Shown one piece after another: positions 8,729 through 17,144 of a stretch of DNA of 64,000 bases. The translations under genes were made by a program, and so were the position numbers. The notes beneath the pieces are model-generated. The model was not told the origin of the DNA. It made no database searches and saw nothing but the letters and a program-made list of their open reading frames with translations. Source of the stretch: Saccharospirillum sp040881935 (GTDB lineage Bacteria; Pseudomonadota; Gammaproteobacteria; Pseudomonadales; Natronospirillaceae); the NCBI RefSeq assembly GCF_040881935.1, contig NZ_JBBECH010000066.1, positions 1 to 64,000 on the forward strand, in the 5' to 3' direction. Positions within the stretch are counted from its first letter, which is position 1, and every line of letters begins with the position of its first letter.

Positions 8729-8947
8729 CCGCCTGTATAAGGGACAAGGAATGATACGCTCTACCACCACTGCAAAAGAGACCCATCGGTATTGTCGATC
8801 GGGCCTATAAAAAAGACATGCCTGGTCAGGAATGGTTTGGCGGCATGATCGGCCAGCCTCTCCATGCCGACGGCCCGCTGCCGTAGCCAAAGTACCCTTA
8901 TTTACTTTATTGAGGCAAGGCTGTTGTGTAGCCCATGCCGGTTACGG

Positions 8948-8963
8948 AGTGATGGTTATCACA
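8948..8963. promoter_or_regulatory. CRP/Vfr-like binding site, distal copy
   Basis: AGTGA-TGGTTA-TCACA matches 9 of 10 positions of the TGTGA-N6-TCACA half-sites. Its centre is exactly 50 bp from that of the second site, in the divergent spacer of the pilus locus. Confidence 0.6.
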
Positions 8964-8997
8964 GATATCACGATCAAGCTAGAACCGGATGTTAATT

Positions 8998-9013
8998 TGT
9001 GATTCATATCACA
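8998..9013. promoter_or_regulatory. CRP/Vfr-like binding site, consensus copy
   Basis: TGTGA-TTCATA-TCACA is a perfect match to both half-sites, with TTAATT before and TTAA after, as in strong sites. A TATATCATA sequence at 9062-9070 could be the -10 element for the rightward pilin transcript, which would put the site near -70, a class I position. Control of one or both divergent pilus transcripts by a CRP-family protein is inferred. Confidence 0.75.
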
Positions 9014-9080
9014 TTAACAGAGCCGGATTTGTGGATCGTTTAGGTTTTCGGCCGGAACTGCTATATCATAGCCTCGCACT

Positions 9081-9179
9081 GGGTGGAAAAGCTACCCGGC
9101 GCAATGGAGTAAGCAGCAGGGACCGTTGCCAAACGTAGTCATAGCCATGACTCGTGCCGGGCAAACTGAACATCCCGGC
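9081..9179 (+). other. Hairpin-rich 5' leader of the pilin gene
   Basis: Between the likely promoter and the pilin ribosome binding site there are four successive possible hairpins: GGGT/ACCC (9081-9097), GCAATGG/CCGTTGC with one G-U pair (9101-9129), AGTCAT/ATGACT around AGCC (9137-9152) and GCCGGG/CCCGGC (9156-9179). I do not recognise a known riboswitch consensus, including the c-di-GMP-I motif. It may stabilise or control the pilin mRNA. Confidence 0.45.
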
Positions 9180-9206
9180 GCGGCCACCAATCTTTGGAGA
9201 ATACCC

Positions 9207-9758
9207 ATGTCAGTATCTACCCAGACCGCTGTGGCTCGCACCACGGCCCAGTTTCGTTCGTTCCCGAAAATCACCGCCCTGACGCTTGCCTGCGCGGCGC
9301 TGGCGCCATCCACCATGGCGGCGACCGCCACCGGAGACGCTTCGGCGACCGTGGTTACCCCGATCGCGATCACCGCCGTCAACGCGCTGGATTTCGGTAC
9401 CGTCGTTGCCAGTGGTACCGCCGGTACCGTGGTGATGGGCACCGACGGTACGCGTACGGTTACCGGTGGCACGACCCTGTCGAGCAAAAGCGCGGGCACG
9501 GCCGGCACCTTCGACGTAACCGGTGAGGGCGACGCAACCTACGCCATCACACTGCCCGCCAGCATCAGCATTGCAGACACTGAAGCAACGCCGAATACCA
9601 TGACGGTTGATACCTTCACCAGCAACCCCGCTACGACCGGTACGCTGGATGTCAACGGTGCCGAAACGATCTCTGTCGGCGCCACGCTCAACGTCGAAGC
9701 CAGCCAGGTGGCCAACACCTATACCGGCACCTATGATGTGACGGTAGACTATAACTGA
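9207..9758 (+). CDS. DUF4402 family fimbrial subunit, likely major pilin
   Basis: A 183-residue secreted protein. The ATG at 9207 has GGAGAA six bases upstream; a longer in-frame ORF from 9126 lacks such a site. Residues 1 to about 38 form a signal peptide ending SPTMAA-like (ALAPSTMAATA). The mature part has the DUF4402 pattern: ITAVNALDFGTVVASGTAGTV, a GEGDATYAITLP strand, and the closing NVEASQVANTYTGTYDVTVDYN, where the alternating hydrophobic last strand is the type recognised by pilus chaperones. It is threonine- and glycine-rich and strongly biased to short residues, as expected of an abundant surface subunit. A terminator follows directly. Confidence 0.85.
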   Translation: MSVSTQTAVARTTAQFRSFPKITALTLACAALAPSTMAATATGDASATVVTPIAITAVNALDFGTVVASGTAGTVVMGTDGTRTVTGGTTLSSKSAGTAGTFDVTGEGDATYAITLPASISIADTEATPNTMTVDTFTSNPATTGTLDVNGAETISVGATLNVEASQVANTYTGTYDVTVDYN

Positions 9759-9794
9759 GCGGTGACGGGATCCTGATCCGTATGTAAGCGTAAG

Positions 9795-9818
9795 GGGCTG
9801 CTTGTCAGCCCTTTTTTT
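9795..9818 (+). terminator. Rho-independent terminator after the pilin gene
   Basis: GGGCTG (9795-9800), five-base loop, CAGCCC (9806-9811), then seven T. It lies inside the pilin-chaperone cluster, so partial read-through would give more pilin than chaperone mRNA. Confidence 0.8.
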
Positions 9819-9863
9819 ATCTCCAACGGTTAATCCAAACCGATTTCTTATCTGGAGTGTGTA

Positions 9864-10708
9864 ATGACTTTGACACGGCAAGCGGTGGGTTTTGTAACCA
9901 GTCGGTGGCGGTGGCTGCCAACGTTTCTGGCACTGCTACCCGGCCTGGCACTGGGTTATGGCGAGTTAATGGTGCACCCGACGCGCGTCGTGCTGGAACC
10001 GGGCGAGCACTCGGCGCAGCTGGAAGTGATCAACAACGGTGCCGAGACAGTGACTTATCGGGTTGCCCTGATCAATAAACGCATGACCGAGGACGGCCAG
10101 TTCGAGCCGGTACCCGAGGGTGAGCCGGGCTACTACGCCGACCCCTTCGTGCGTTACACACCGCGCCAGTTCACGCTGGCGCCGGGTACCTCGCAGATTG
10201 TGCGGCTGCTGGCCCGCTTGCCGGCCGATGTCGAACCCGGCGAGTACCGCTCCCACCTGTCGATACGGGCCCTGCCCCCGGCTCGCGCGCCCGGCACGGA
10301 GCAGCCCGACCAGGGCTTTGCCGTGCAACTGACCCCGATTTATGGCGTCAGCCTGCCGGTCATCCTGCGCCCCAGCGGGTTGTCGGGCTGGGCGGCCTGG
10401 AATTGCGCGAGGCACCGGCACCGTCTCAGCAGGCCGGCGGCCTGCTGATTCGTCTGACGCGCGACGGCAACCGCTCCACCTACGGTAATGTCACGGTCTT
10501 TTTTACCCCGTCTGGCGGTGGTGACGAACAGGTGATCGGCCGGGCCAACGGCGTGGCCGTCTATACGCCCAATCGGGTCCGTACCCTGGAAGTACCGCTG
10601 ACGCTGGCGCCGGCGACGCTGCAGGGCGGTTCGCTGCGGGTGCTCTATCGCCAGAAGGCGGAAGACGGTGGCGGTGTCTGGCTGAACCAGAGTTTTAAGG
10701 TGCAATGA
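9864..10708 (+). pseudogene. Periplasmic pilus chaperone, frameshifted
   Basis: PapD-like fimbrial chaperone of about 281 residues if repaired. The first frame (9864 to 10448) has a signal peptide (WLPTFLALLPGLALGYG) and the chaperone N-domain: LMVHPTRVVLEPGEHSAQLEVINNG, YTPRQFTLAPGTSQIVRLL and PGEYRSHLSIRAL. At about 10385-10387 the match jumps to another frame, which continues as LGGLELREAP...GNVTVFF and ends WLNQSFKVQ at 10708. One extra G in the GGG run at 10385-10387 would restore a single frame (RPSGLSGLGGLELREAP). Either a sequencing error or a real disabling or phase-variable mutation. The stop overlaps the next start as ATGA, so the genes are translationally coupled. Confidence 0.75.
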
Positions 10709-11178
10709 TGAAGCCGCTGTTGAACCGGGGAAAAACCCCCTGGCTCTGTCTGGCCCTGGCCGGTGTCCCGTTGCCCGGTTTGGCGGCGGCCATCGGCATT
10801 ACACTGCAGCAGCATCTGGTGTTTGGTCGTTTTGCGCCGACCGCCAGCGCCGGCAGCGTGACCATCAGCACCGCTGGCGGGCGCACCGGCAGTAACGTGG
10901 CGCTGATCAGTGGTGCCTATGCCCAGGCAATTTTCAAGGTCACCGGCGATGCCGATGCCACCTACAGCATCACGCTGCCAGCGCTCGACACCGTATTGCT
11001 GGCCAGCGGCACCAACACCATGATGGTGCAGCAATTTCGCAGTACGCCGGCCACCACCGGTACGCTGGATGCCAATGGCCAGCAATTGCTGCATATCGGG
11101 GCAACGCTGGAGGTGGGCAGCAACCAGGCCCGCGGCGATTACTCCGCGACCTTCGATATTACCGTCGAATACCAGTGA
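10705..11178 (+). CDS. Second DUF4402 family fimbrial subunit
   Basis: A 157-residue secreted protein whose ATG overlaps the chaperone stop. Signal peptide about residues 1-28 (CLALAGVPLPGLAAA), then a DUF4402 domain homologous to the first pilin: FGRFAPTASAGSVTIS, GDADATYSITLPA, FRSTPATTGTLDANG and the C-terminal strand GDYSATFDITVEYQ. The two subunits share the TPATTGTLD-N-G segment, indicating duplication. Being last in the unit and after a terminator, it may be a minor or tip subunit; this is inference. It ends 25 bp from the convergent protease gene. Confidence 0.85.
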   Translation: MMKPLLNRGKTPWLCLALAGVPLPGLAAAIGITLQQHLVFGRFAPTASAGSVTISTAGGRTGSNVALISGAYAQAIFKVTGDADATYSITLPALDTVLLASGTNTMMVQQFRSTPATTGTLDANGQQLLHIGATLEVGSNQARGDYSATFDITVEYQ

Positions 11179-11203
11179 TGCCCTTGCCCTGCCCGCATGT
11201 CGC

Positions 11204-14119
11204 TCAATTCAGCGATTCGACCTCAAACCCCTTCCCGGCCAGTTCTTCAGCGTGTTGGCGGTCGGTAACCACGGCTGTTGATGCCCCGGCTTCGTCAAAA
11301 TAGCTGCTGGCAACGCGCTGGACATCTCTGGCGGTTACGCCGAGCAGCGCTTCCCGATAGGCTTTGCGGAAGGCATCGGTACGGCCAAACAGGCGGTTCT
11401 GAAAGGCCTGCTTGGCTTCACCCGCCGGTGACCCGGGTTTATCCATCGAACTGATGACACCCAGAATCGAAGATTCGACTTGCTCCTGGTTAACGCCCTG
11501 TCCGGTTACCCAGTCGAGGCTGGCGCGAAAATCATCCAGCGTGCCTTCAATGCGTGGATCCCGGTAGGAATAGAAGCGGAACGTACCGGTATTGCTGTCG
11601 TGTGATGCACCGCCGCCGTAAGCCCCACCCTGCTCGCGAATGGTGCGATGCAGGAAGTTGTCGCGCAGTACACCACCCAGTACCGTCAGCGGCGCTGAAT
11701 CGGCGTGGCCAGGCATCACGGTTCGGTAGGCGGCTGAGCAAAAATTCACCTGGGTGTTAACGCTCCAGGCGGTGTTCTGCTTGGGCATTAACCAATCTGC
11801 GGTCTGACTGGCCGCTTCCAGACCCTGCTCCCGGTTTTGCAGCCCTTGCTCTCGCAGCAGGCCGGTTAGTGCTTCCAATTCGCCCGGTTCAGCAATCAAA
11901 ACCGCGTGCGAGCGTTGCTGCTGTATTTTCTGGTGCAAGCCGCTGATGGCGGCTAGCCACTCGGTCAACGCCTGTTGATCAGCGGTAAAGGCATCCACCC
12001 AGCCTTTCACCCGGCGAATGGCCGGTAAGCCACCCATATCATAGGTTAGAGCGCTGGCACGGCTGTGAAAGGCGCTGCTGGTCTGCATCGCCAACACATG
12101 GCCCTGTCCGGTGACACTCTGCTGACGCCGGGCACTCAGTTGTTTGAGTAAATCAAAGACTCTCGATTGTTCATCGAAGCGCGGGGCCGACCAGTGCTGG
12201 GTCAGTATCTGGGTCAGCTCATCCACATGCCGGACCAGCGCCCGGCCCGACAGCACCACATAGCCAGCCACCTCATCGGCGTTCTCCAACGGGTTGCGGA
12301 ACTGGCTGTAGAAGCTGACGCTGCCGGTGCGAGCCGCCTGCCATTGCTGCATGGCCAGGTAATCCCTGTCGCCGGCGCCAATTTCGGTCAGCAACGCCGT
12401 ATAAACCGGCAACAATGCCAACTCGTCGGCGCTTAGCTTGGGCAACGGCACAAACCATTGCTGATAAGCGATGCCGTTGGTACCGGCGGTGTAACGGGTT
12501 ATGTCATCGGCGGCTTTCGGCGCAATGCGTTTAACATCCGGTTTAACATCGGCCAGTGTCACCTTGGGCAGCAGACCAACGTCATCTTCCTGTTCCTGGC
12601 GGGCTTTCAGTTTGCTGGCCTGGTCAACGAGATGCTGTTTTTCGGTATCACTAAGACCGGCCTGAATGCGGGCCAGGCGGGCGGCTTCGTTATCCAGCTG
12701 GCGCTGATGCAGCTCGGCATCCGGCCGCAGGGTCAGGCGCACCCGGTGGACGTTGTCGAGCAGTAGAGTGCGAATCAGGCCCGGAATGTAGGCCGGGTCC
12801 TGGCTGCGCTCGCGCAGAATGGCCAGTGTCGGGTCAATGTCGAGTGATTCCATAACGGAACCACCGTGGGTGGCCGCGCCGATCACCGAGAAAATCAACT
12901 GCAAGCCATAGGGTGCGCTGTCGCCGGTAATCTCTCGTTGCGACAGTTCCAGCTGATGCAACATGGCTTCCACGTCTTCATATGGCACGCCGGACTGCTC
13001 GACCTGTTCGAGCGTTTCGATCACCAGGCGTTCAAACTCGGCGGCTTTCTCGGGCTCGCTACCCTCCAGACCACAGAGAAACATCATTTCCCGGTTGGAG
13101 TCTTCCAGGCCGCACATGGGCGATGGATTACTGCCAATATCCGTCTGCTCCAGCGCCTTGCGCAGGGGCGACGAGCTGTTATCGAGCAGCACATCGCTGA
13201 GCAAATGGGCTTCCAGTTGACCCAGTAAATCGGTTGATTCGCCCAGTAACCAGCCCATCACATGGTGCGTTTTACCCGTTAGATCGCCGGGTTCGGCGGC
13301 ATAGCCGTTCTCAACCCGCAAGACCGAGTTGTAACGACGCTCCAATGGCACCGACAGCTTGTGGTCGAGGGCTTCAAAGCGGTGTAAAGCCTGCTCATGA
13401 ACCCGTTTCTGAACATCCACAGCAGGCCGGTCACCGAAGGTGAAGAAGGTCGCGTTGCTGGGGTGGTAATGGGTTTTGTAGAACGCTTTCAGGTCTTCGT
13501 AGGTCAGGTCTGGAATGGCTTCCGGGTCGCCACCACTGTTGAAGTGGTAGGTGTTGTTGGGAAACAGATAATGCTTGGCAGCCTGGTACAACTGGCTGAC
13601 CGGCGAGCTCATGGCGCCCTTCATTTCGTTGAACACCACACCCTTGAACGTCAGCGGTGATGCTGGGTTGTCGGGTTCGGTAAATTCCAGGCGGTGTCCT
13701 TCCTGCAGGAAGTCGAGTTCATTCAGGTTGGAGAAAAACACCGCATCCAGATAGACGCTGAGCAGGTTCTCGTAATCCTGATCGTTTTCACTGGCGAACG
13801 GGTACGCTGTCCAGTCGCTGCTGGTCATGGCATTCATGAACGTATTCAGGGAACGACGCGTCATCATGAAAAACGGATCACGCACTGGAAATTGTTCGCT
13901 GCCACACAGGGCCGTGTGCTCAAGAATGTGAGCGACCCCGGAGGAGTCTTTCGGCATGGTGCGCAAGGCCACCATAAAGACGTTCTCTGGGTTATCGGAA
14001 CTGATGTGGAAATGATCGGCTCCGGTCGCGCGATGCCGGTAATGTTCCAGCGTCACGTTCAAAGAGTCGATGGTGCGTGATTCGATCGCATCAAAAGCGG
14101 TGTGCGCATTAAGAGTCAT
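11204..14119 (-). CDS. M16 family zinc metalloprotease, presequence protease (PreP) type
   Basis: A 971-residue single-chain M16C peptidase. The inverted zinc motif HILEH (HxxEH) occurs at about residue 67, followed by the downstream helix supplying the distal Glu. The central M16C-associated segment (RLTLRPDAELHQRQL, about residue 460-560) and two further inactive M16 halves follow, the C-terminal one with GGAYGGGASHDSNTGTFRFYSYRDPR. No signal peptide, so likely cytoplasmic, degrading peptides. I set the start at ATG 14119 (MTLNAHTAF) rather than the 20-codon longer frame because homology starts there and GAGGTA lies upstream. It is divergent from rapA. Confidence 0.9.
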   Translation of the reverse strand: MTLNAHTAFDAIESRTIDSLNVTLEHYRHRATGADHFHISSDNPENVFMVALRTMPKDSSGVAHILEHTALCGSEQFPVRDPFFMMTRRSLNTFMNAMTSSDWTAYPFASENDQDYENLLSVYLDAVFFSNLNELDFLQEGHRLEFTEPDNPASPLTFKGVVFNEMKGAMSSPVSQLYQAAKHYLFPNNTYHFNSGGDPEAIPDLTYEDLKAFYKTHYHPSNATFFTFGDRPAVDVQKRVHEQALHRFEALDHKLSVPLERRYNSVLRVENGYAAEPGDLTGKTHHVMGWLLGESTDLLGQLEAHLLSDVLLDNSSSPLRKALEQTDIGSNPSPMCGLEDSNREMMFLCGLEGSEPEKAAEFERLVIETLEQVEQSGVPYEDVEAMLHQLELSQREITGDSAPYGLQLIFSVIGAATHGGSVMESLDIDPTLAILRERSQDPAYIPGLIRTLLLDNVHRVRLTLRPDAELHQRQLDNEAARLARIQAGLSDTEKQHLVDQASKLKARQEQEDDVGLLPKVTLADVKPDVKRIAPKAADDITRYTAGTNGIAYQQWFVPLPKLSADELALLPVYTALLTEIGAGDRDYLAMQQWQAARTGSVSFYSQFRNPLENADEVAGYVVLSGRALVRHVDELTQILTQHWSAPRFDEQSRVFDLLKQLSARRQQSVTGQGHVLAMQTSSAFHSRASALTYDMGGLPAIRRVKGWVDAFTADQQALTEWLAAISGLHQKIQQQRSHAVLIAEPGELEALTGLLREQGLQNREQGLEAASQTADWLMPKQNTAWSVNTQVNFCSAAYRTVMPGHADSAPLTVLGGVLRDNFLHRTIREQGGAYGGGASHDSNTGTFRFYSYRDPRIEGTLDDFRASLDWVTGQGVNQEQVESSILGVISSMDKPGSPAGEAKQAFQNRLFGRTDAFRKAYREALLGVTARDVQRVASSYFDEAGASTAVVTDRQHAEELAGKGFEVESLN

Positions 14120-14364
14120 ACAACAGAAGTACCTCGATTCATGTACCCCTAATAATGGGGCAATAGGGCCAACTGGCAAGCCCCAAACACATGATTTTGC
14201 ACTCTGATGATCATCGAACCGGGCTATCGGATAAACGGGGCCGGCTGAACCGCCAACTTTTACTAGACTAATTATCGAACAATCGCCGACTATTAACGGT
14301 TATCTCTTTCAAGACTCGACAGATTCCGTAGAATAGCGGCCCTTTTTGGGAATACGAGGACGCC

Positions 14365-17025
14365 ATGTCAGACTTTATACAGGGCCAGCGCTGGCTGGCC
14401 GATGGTGAACCCGAGCTCGGGCTCGGTATGGTGCAAAGCTTGGATGAGCGCACCCTCACACTCTATTTCCCTGCCGTTGACGATGAACGCTGTTACGCAC
14501 TGCGCCAACCTCCCCTGACCCGCATTCGTTTCGAACGTGGCGAGGAGATCCAGCGCCGGGATCAGCGCAAAGCTGAGGTCAAAGCCGTCCACAATCTGAA
14601 CGGCCTTCATGTCTACGAAACGCTCGATGGCGACATGGTGCCAGAAACTGAACTGGCCGATACGCTGGACCGAAACAGCCCACTGACGCGGCTGATGACC
14701 GGCCAGACCGATCACCCCAACTGGTTCAATTTTCGCGCTGCGCTGAATGCCGGGCACCAGGCCATTTGGTCGGCCCATTTAAATGGTTTGCTCGGAACTC
14801 GCTCCACCTTATTACCGCACCAACTCTACGTTGCGAAGCAAGCGACAGAACGCACCCGGGTTCGGGCACTGTTGTCTGATGAAGTTGGCCTGGGTAAAAC
14901 CATTGAAGCCGGGTTGATCATCAATCGGCTGCGTCAGCAAGGCCGGGCTAGCCGGGTTCTGATCGCGGTGCCCGACGCCCTGCAGGCTCAGTGGCTGGTT
15001 GAGCTGGTTCGCCGGTTTTCCATTCACTGCGAGTTCTACCAGTCGGAAGATCACGACTTCGGCCTGGGCCAGGTGCACCTGATTCCCCACCGGCTGCTGA
15101 CCGATATCGAGGAAATGCCCTGGATTACCGCCCAGGACTGGGATGTACTCGTGGTAGATGAGGCGCACCACCTCTCGCTGGAGGCCGCCGAAGACCTCGA
15201 CGACACCGAAAGCTGGGTAGCCCTGGCCCGGAAAACACCTCATTTATTGCTGCTGACCGCTACACCAGAACAACTTGGCCAGGAAGCCCACTTTAACCGG
15301 TTGCAACTGCTAGACGCTTCCCGGTTCACCCGCTTTGAAGACTACCAGGCGGACGAATCGCATTTTATGGAACTTTCCTCTGTCGCCTCGGCTCTGTACA
15401 ACGACACCATAGACGATGCGGTGCTCGATCATCTCGCGTCGCTGGGCATCGAGTGGCATAACGACAGCCGCCGAGCCCTGTCCGAAGTCTTGGACCGCCA
15501 TGGCCCGGGACGCGTGGTCTACCGCAATACCCGGCGCGGCGTCGCCGGCTTTTTCCCACGGGAAGTGCATTTACACCCGGCGGAATCTGAAACCGATCGT
15601 CAACACTGGCTGGTCGATTGGCTCAAAGCCAACCGGACCGACAAAGTTCTGCTGATTACTCAAACCGCAGACGTCGCCCAGGAACTGTCACACCACCTCT
15701 GGCATGATCACGGTTTGGAATCCACCGCCTTTCATGAAGGGCTGAACCTGATCGAGCGCGACCGCGCCGCCGCGCATTTTGCCAATGAGGAAGACGGTGC
15801 CCAGATTCTGGTGTGCTCTGAAATCGGCGGCGAAGGCCGGAACTTCCAGTTCAGTCATCACCTGGTGTTGTGGGACCTGCCGGACTATCCGGACGTGCTG
15901 GAACAACGCATTGGCCGGCTCGACCGCATTGGCCAGGATCAAACCATCCATATTCACCTGCCCTTCCTAACCGACGGCCCGGATGCCGCAGGCGTACGCT
16001 GGTATAACGAGGTGCTGGGCTGTATTGAAACGCTGCAGCCGGCCGCAGGCGCTATCCATGAGCGCTTCGCTGAAGCCTGGTTCGCCAGCCCCGATGACTC
16101 CGCCCTGACACAGGAAGTACAACAGACCCTGGCCGAACTGAACCGCGAACTGGAATCCGGCCGCGATGTCATGCTCGAGCTTAACTCTTGCCGGCAACCC
16201 GAAGCCGACGAGCTTGCCAGCCAGGTTGCCGAAGTTGAGCAGCACAGCGCAGAAGACGTCGTTGAAATGGCGGCCAATCTTCTGAACCTGCATTTTGAAG
16301 AACTCGATGAGGGTATCTTCGAGCTGATCCCTTCAGACAACATGATGATCCCGGTCATTCCCGGCATCCCTGAAGGTGGTGCCGTCATTACCTTTGACCG
16401 GCAGCGGGCTTTGGTGCGTGAGGATGTGTTGTTTGTATCCTGGGAGCATCCGTTAATCGTCGGGTTGATGGACATTCTGACCAGCACGCAGCTCGGGCAG
16501 GCCAGTGTAGCCCTGCTGGAAACCAAGCAGGTGCCGGCCGGTCAGGTGCTGCTGGAAGTTCAGTGGCAAATTGCTATTCTGCCGCGGCTCGCCCATGCGC
16601 TTAAACCCTATCTGAATCACAATCTGCTGCGTACCCTGACGCTTGAAGGCGGCACCGCTGATCTGTCGTCAGCCCTGACGGAAACCTCTCTGGCACCGCA
16701 GATAAAAACGTTGCCCGTTAAAATGGTGCGTAAACTGATTCAGTCGGCCAAAGAGCGTATTCCGCCCATTTATGATGTGGGTCTTGGTCATGCCAAGGCT
16801 CAGTTCGAGACGGTATTGGCTAATGCCCGCAAGGAGCATGAAGCGGCCTGCGACGCCAGAATTGAGCGTACCCGCTACCTGGCCAGCGTGAACCCTCTGG
16901 TCAACGAGCAAGATGTTGTTAAAGCCGAAATGCAGGCTGAAATGCAGCGTCAGGCCTGGGATGACGTGGAATTGCAGCCGGTGGGTGTGCGCATGATTCT
17001 GTGTGCGCCGCCGGGAACCGTCTGA
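14365..17025 (+). CDS. rapA: RNA polymerase-associated SWI2/SNF2 ATPase RapA
   Basis: An 886-residue RapA/HepA protein that binds RNA polymerase core and helps recycle it after transcription. The N-terminal Tudor-like part begins FIQGQRWLADGEPELGLG. ATPase motifs: I DEVGLGKTIEAG (about 171), II DEAHH (about 265), III LLTATP (about 293), V GGEGRNFQF (about 489) and VI QRIGRLDRIGQ (about 514). It is about 80 residues shorter than the E. coli protein (968); the C-terminal region is compact rather than visibly cut. Start ATG has GAGGA upstream. A terminator at 17068 ends the transcript. Confidence 0.95.
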   Translation: MSDFIQGQRWLADGEPELGLGMVQSLDERTLTLYFPAVDDERCYALRQPPLTRIRFERGEEIQRRDQRKAEVKAVHNLNGLHVYETLDGDMVPETELADTLDRNSPLTRLMTGQTDHPNWFNFRAALNAGHQAIWSAHLNGLLGTRSTLLPHQLYVAKQATERTRVRALLSDEVGLGKTIEAGLIINRLRQQGRASRVLIAVPDALQAQWLVELVRRFSIHCEFYQSEDHDFGLGQVHLIPHRLLTDIEEMPWITAQDWDVLVVDEAHHLSLEAAEDLDDTESWVALARKTPHLLLLTATPEQLGQEAHFNRLQLLDASRFTRFEDYQADESHFMELSSVASALYNDTIDDAVLDHLASLGIEWHNDSRRALSEVLDRHGPGRVVYRNTRRGVAGFFPREVHLHPAESETDRQHWLVDWLKANRTDKVLLITQTADVAQELSHHLWHDHGLESTAFHEGLNLIERDRAAAHFANEEDGAQILVCSEIGGEGRNFQFSHHLVLWDLPDYPDVLEQRIGRLDRIGQDQTIHIHLPFLTDGPDAAGVRWYNEVLGCIETLQPAAGAIHERFAEAWFASPDDSALTQEVQQTLAELNRELESGRDVMLELNSCRQPEADELASQVAEVEQHSAEDVVEMAANLLNLHFEELDEGIFELIPSDNMMIPVIPGIPEGGAVITFDRQRALVREDVLFVSWEHPLIVGLMDILTSTQLGQASVALLETKQVPAGQVLLEVQWQIAILPRLAHALKPYLNHNLLRTLTLEGGTADLSSALTETSLAPQIKTLPVKMVRKLIQSAKERIPPIYDVGLGHAKAQFETVLANARKEHEAACDARIERTRYLASVNPLVNEQDVVKAEMQAEMQRQAWDDVELQPVGVRMILCAPPGTV

Positions 17026-17067
17026 ACGGTATAGGCTAGAACTATACAAAAAATATACAGATGCAAG

Positions 17068-17097
17068 GGCTGCCTGTGAGTGGCAGCCTTTGTATTT
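17068..17097 (+). terminator. Rho-independent terminator after rapA
   Basis: GGCTGCC (17068-17074), seven-base loop, GGCAGCC (17082-17088), then TTTGTATTT. It lies between rapA and the enoyl-CoA hydratase gene. Confidence 0.75.
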
Positions 17098-17144
17098 CTG
17101 GTTTAGTGTGAATCTACCCTTCGCTAAAAAGAACAAAAAAACCC

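Noticed and set aside
8729..8890. 54-residue N-terminal extension of the usher
   Set aside because: It starts at TTG, lacks a binding site and would hide a clear signal peptide that begins at 8728.
9081..9179. c-di-GMP-I riboswitch in the pilin leader
   Set aside because: The conserved GGGACGCAAAGCC and GGTAGCGGG blocks are absent; only generic hairpins are seen.
11436..13660. Several plus-strand frames across the protease gene
   Set aside because: All are antisense shadows of the 971-residue M16 protease, with no binding sites or protein-like composition.
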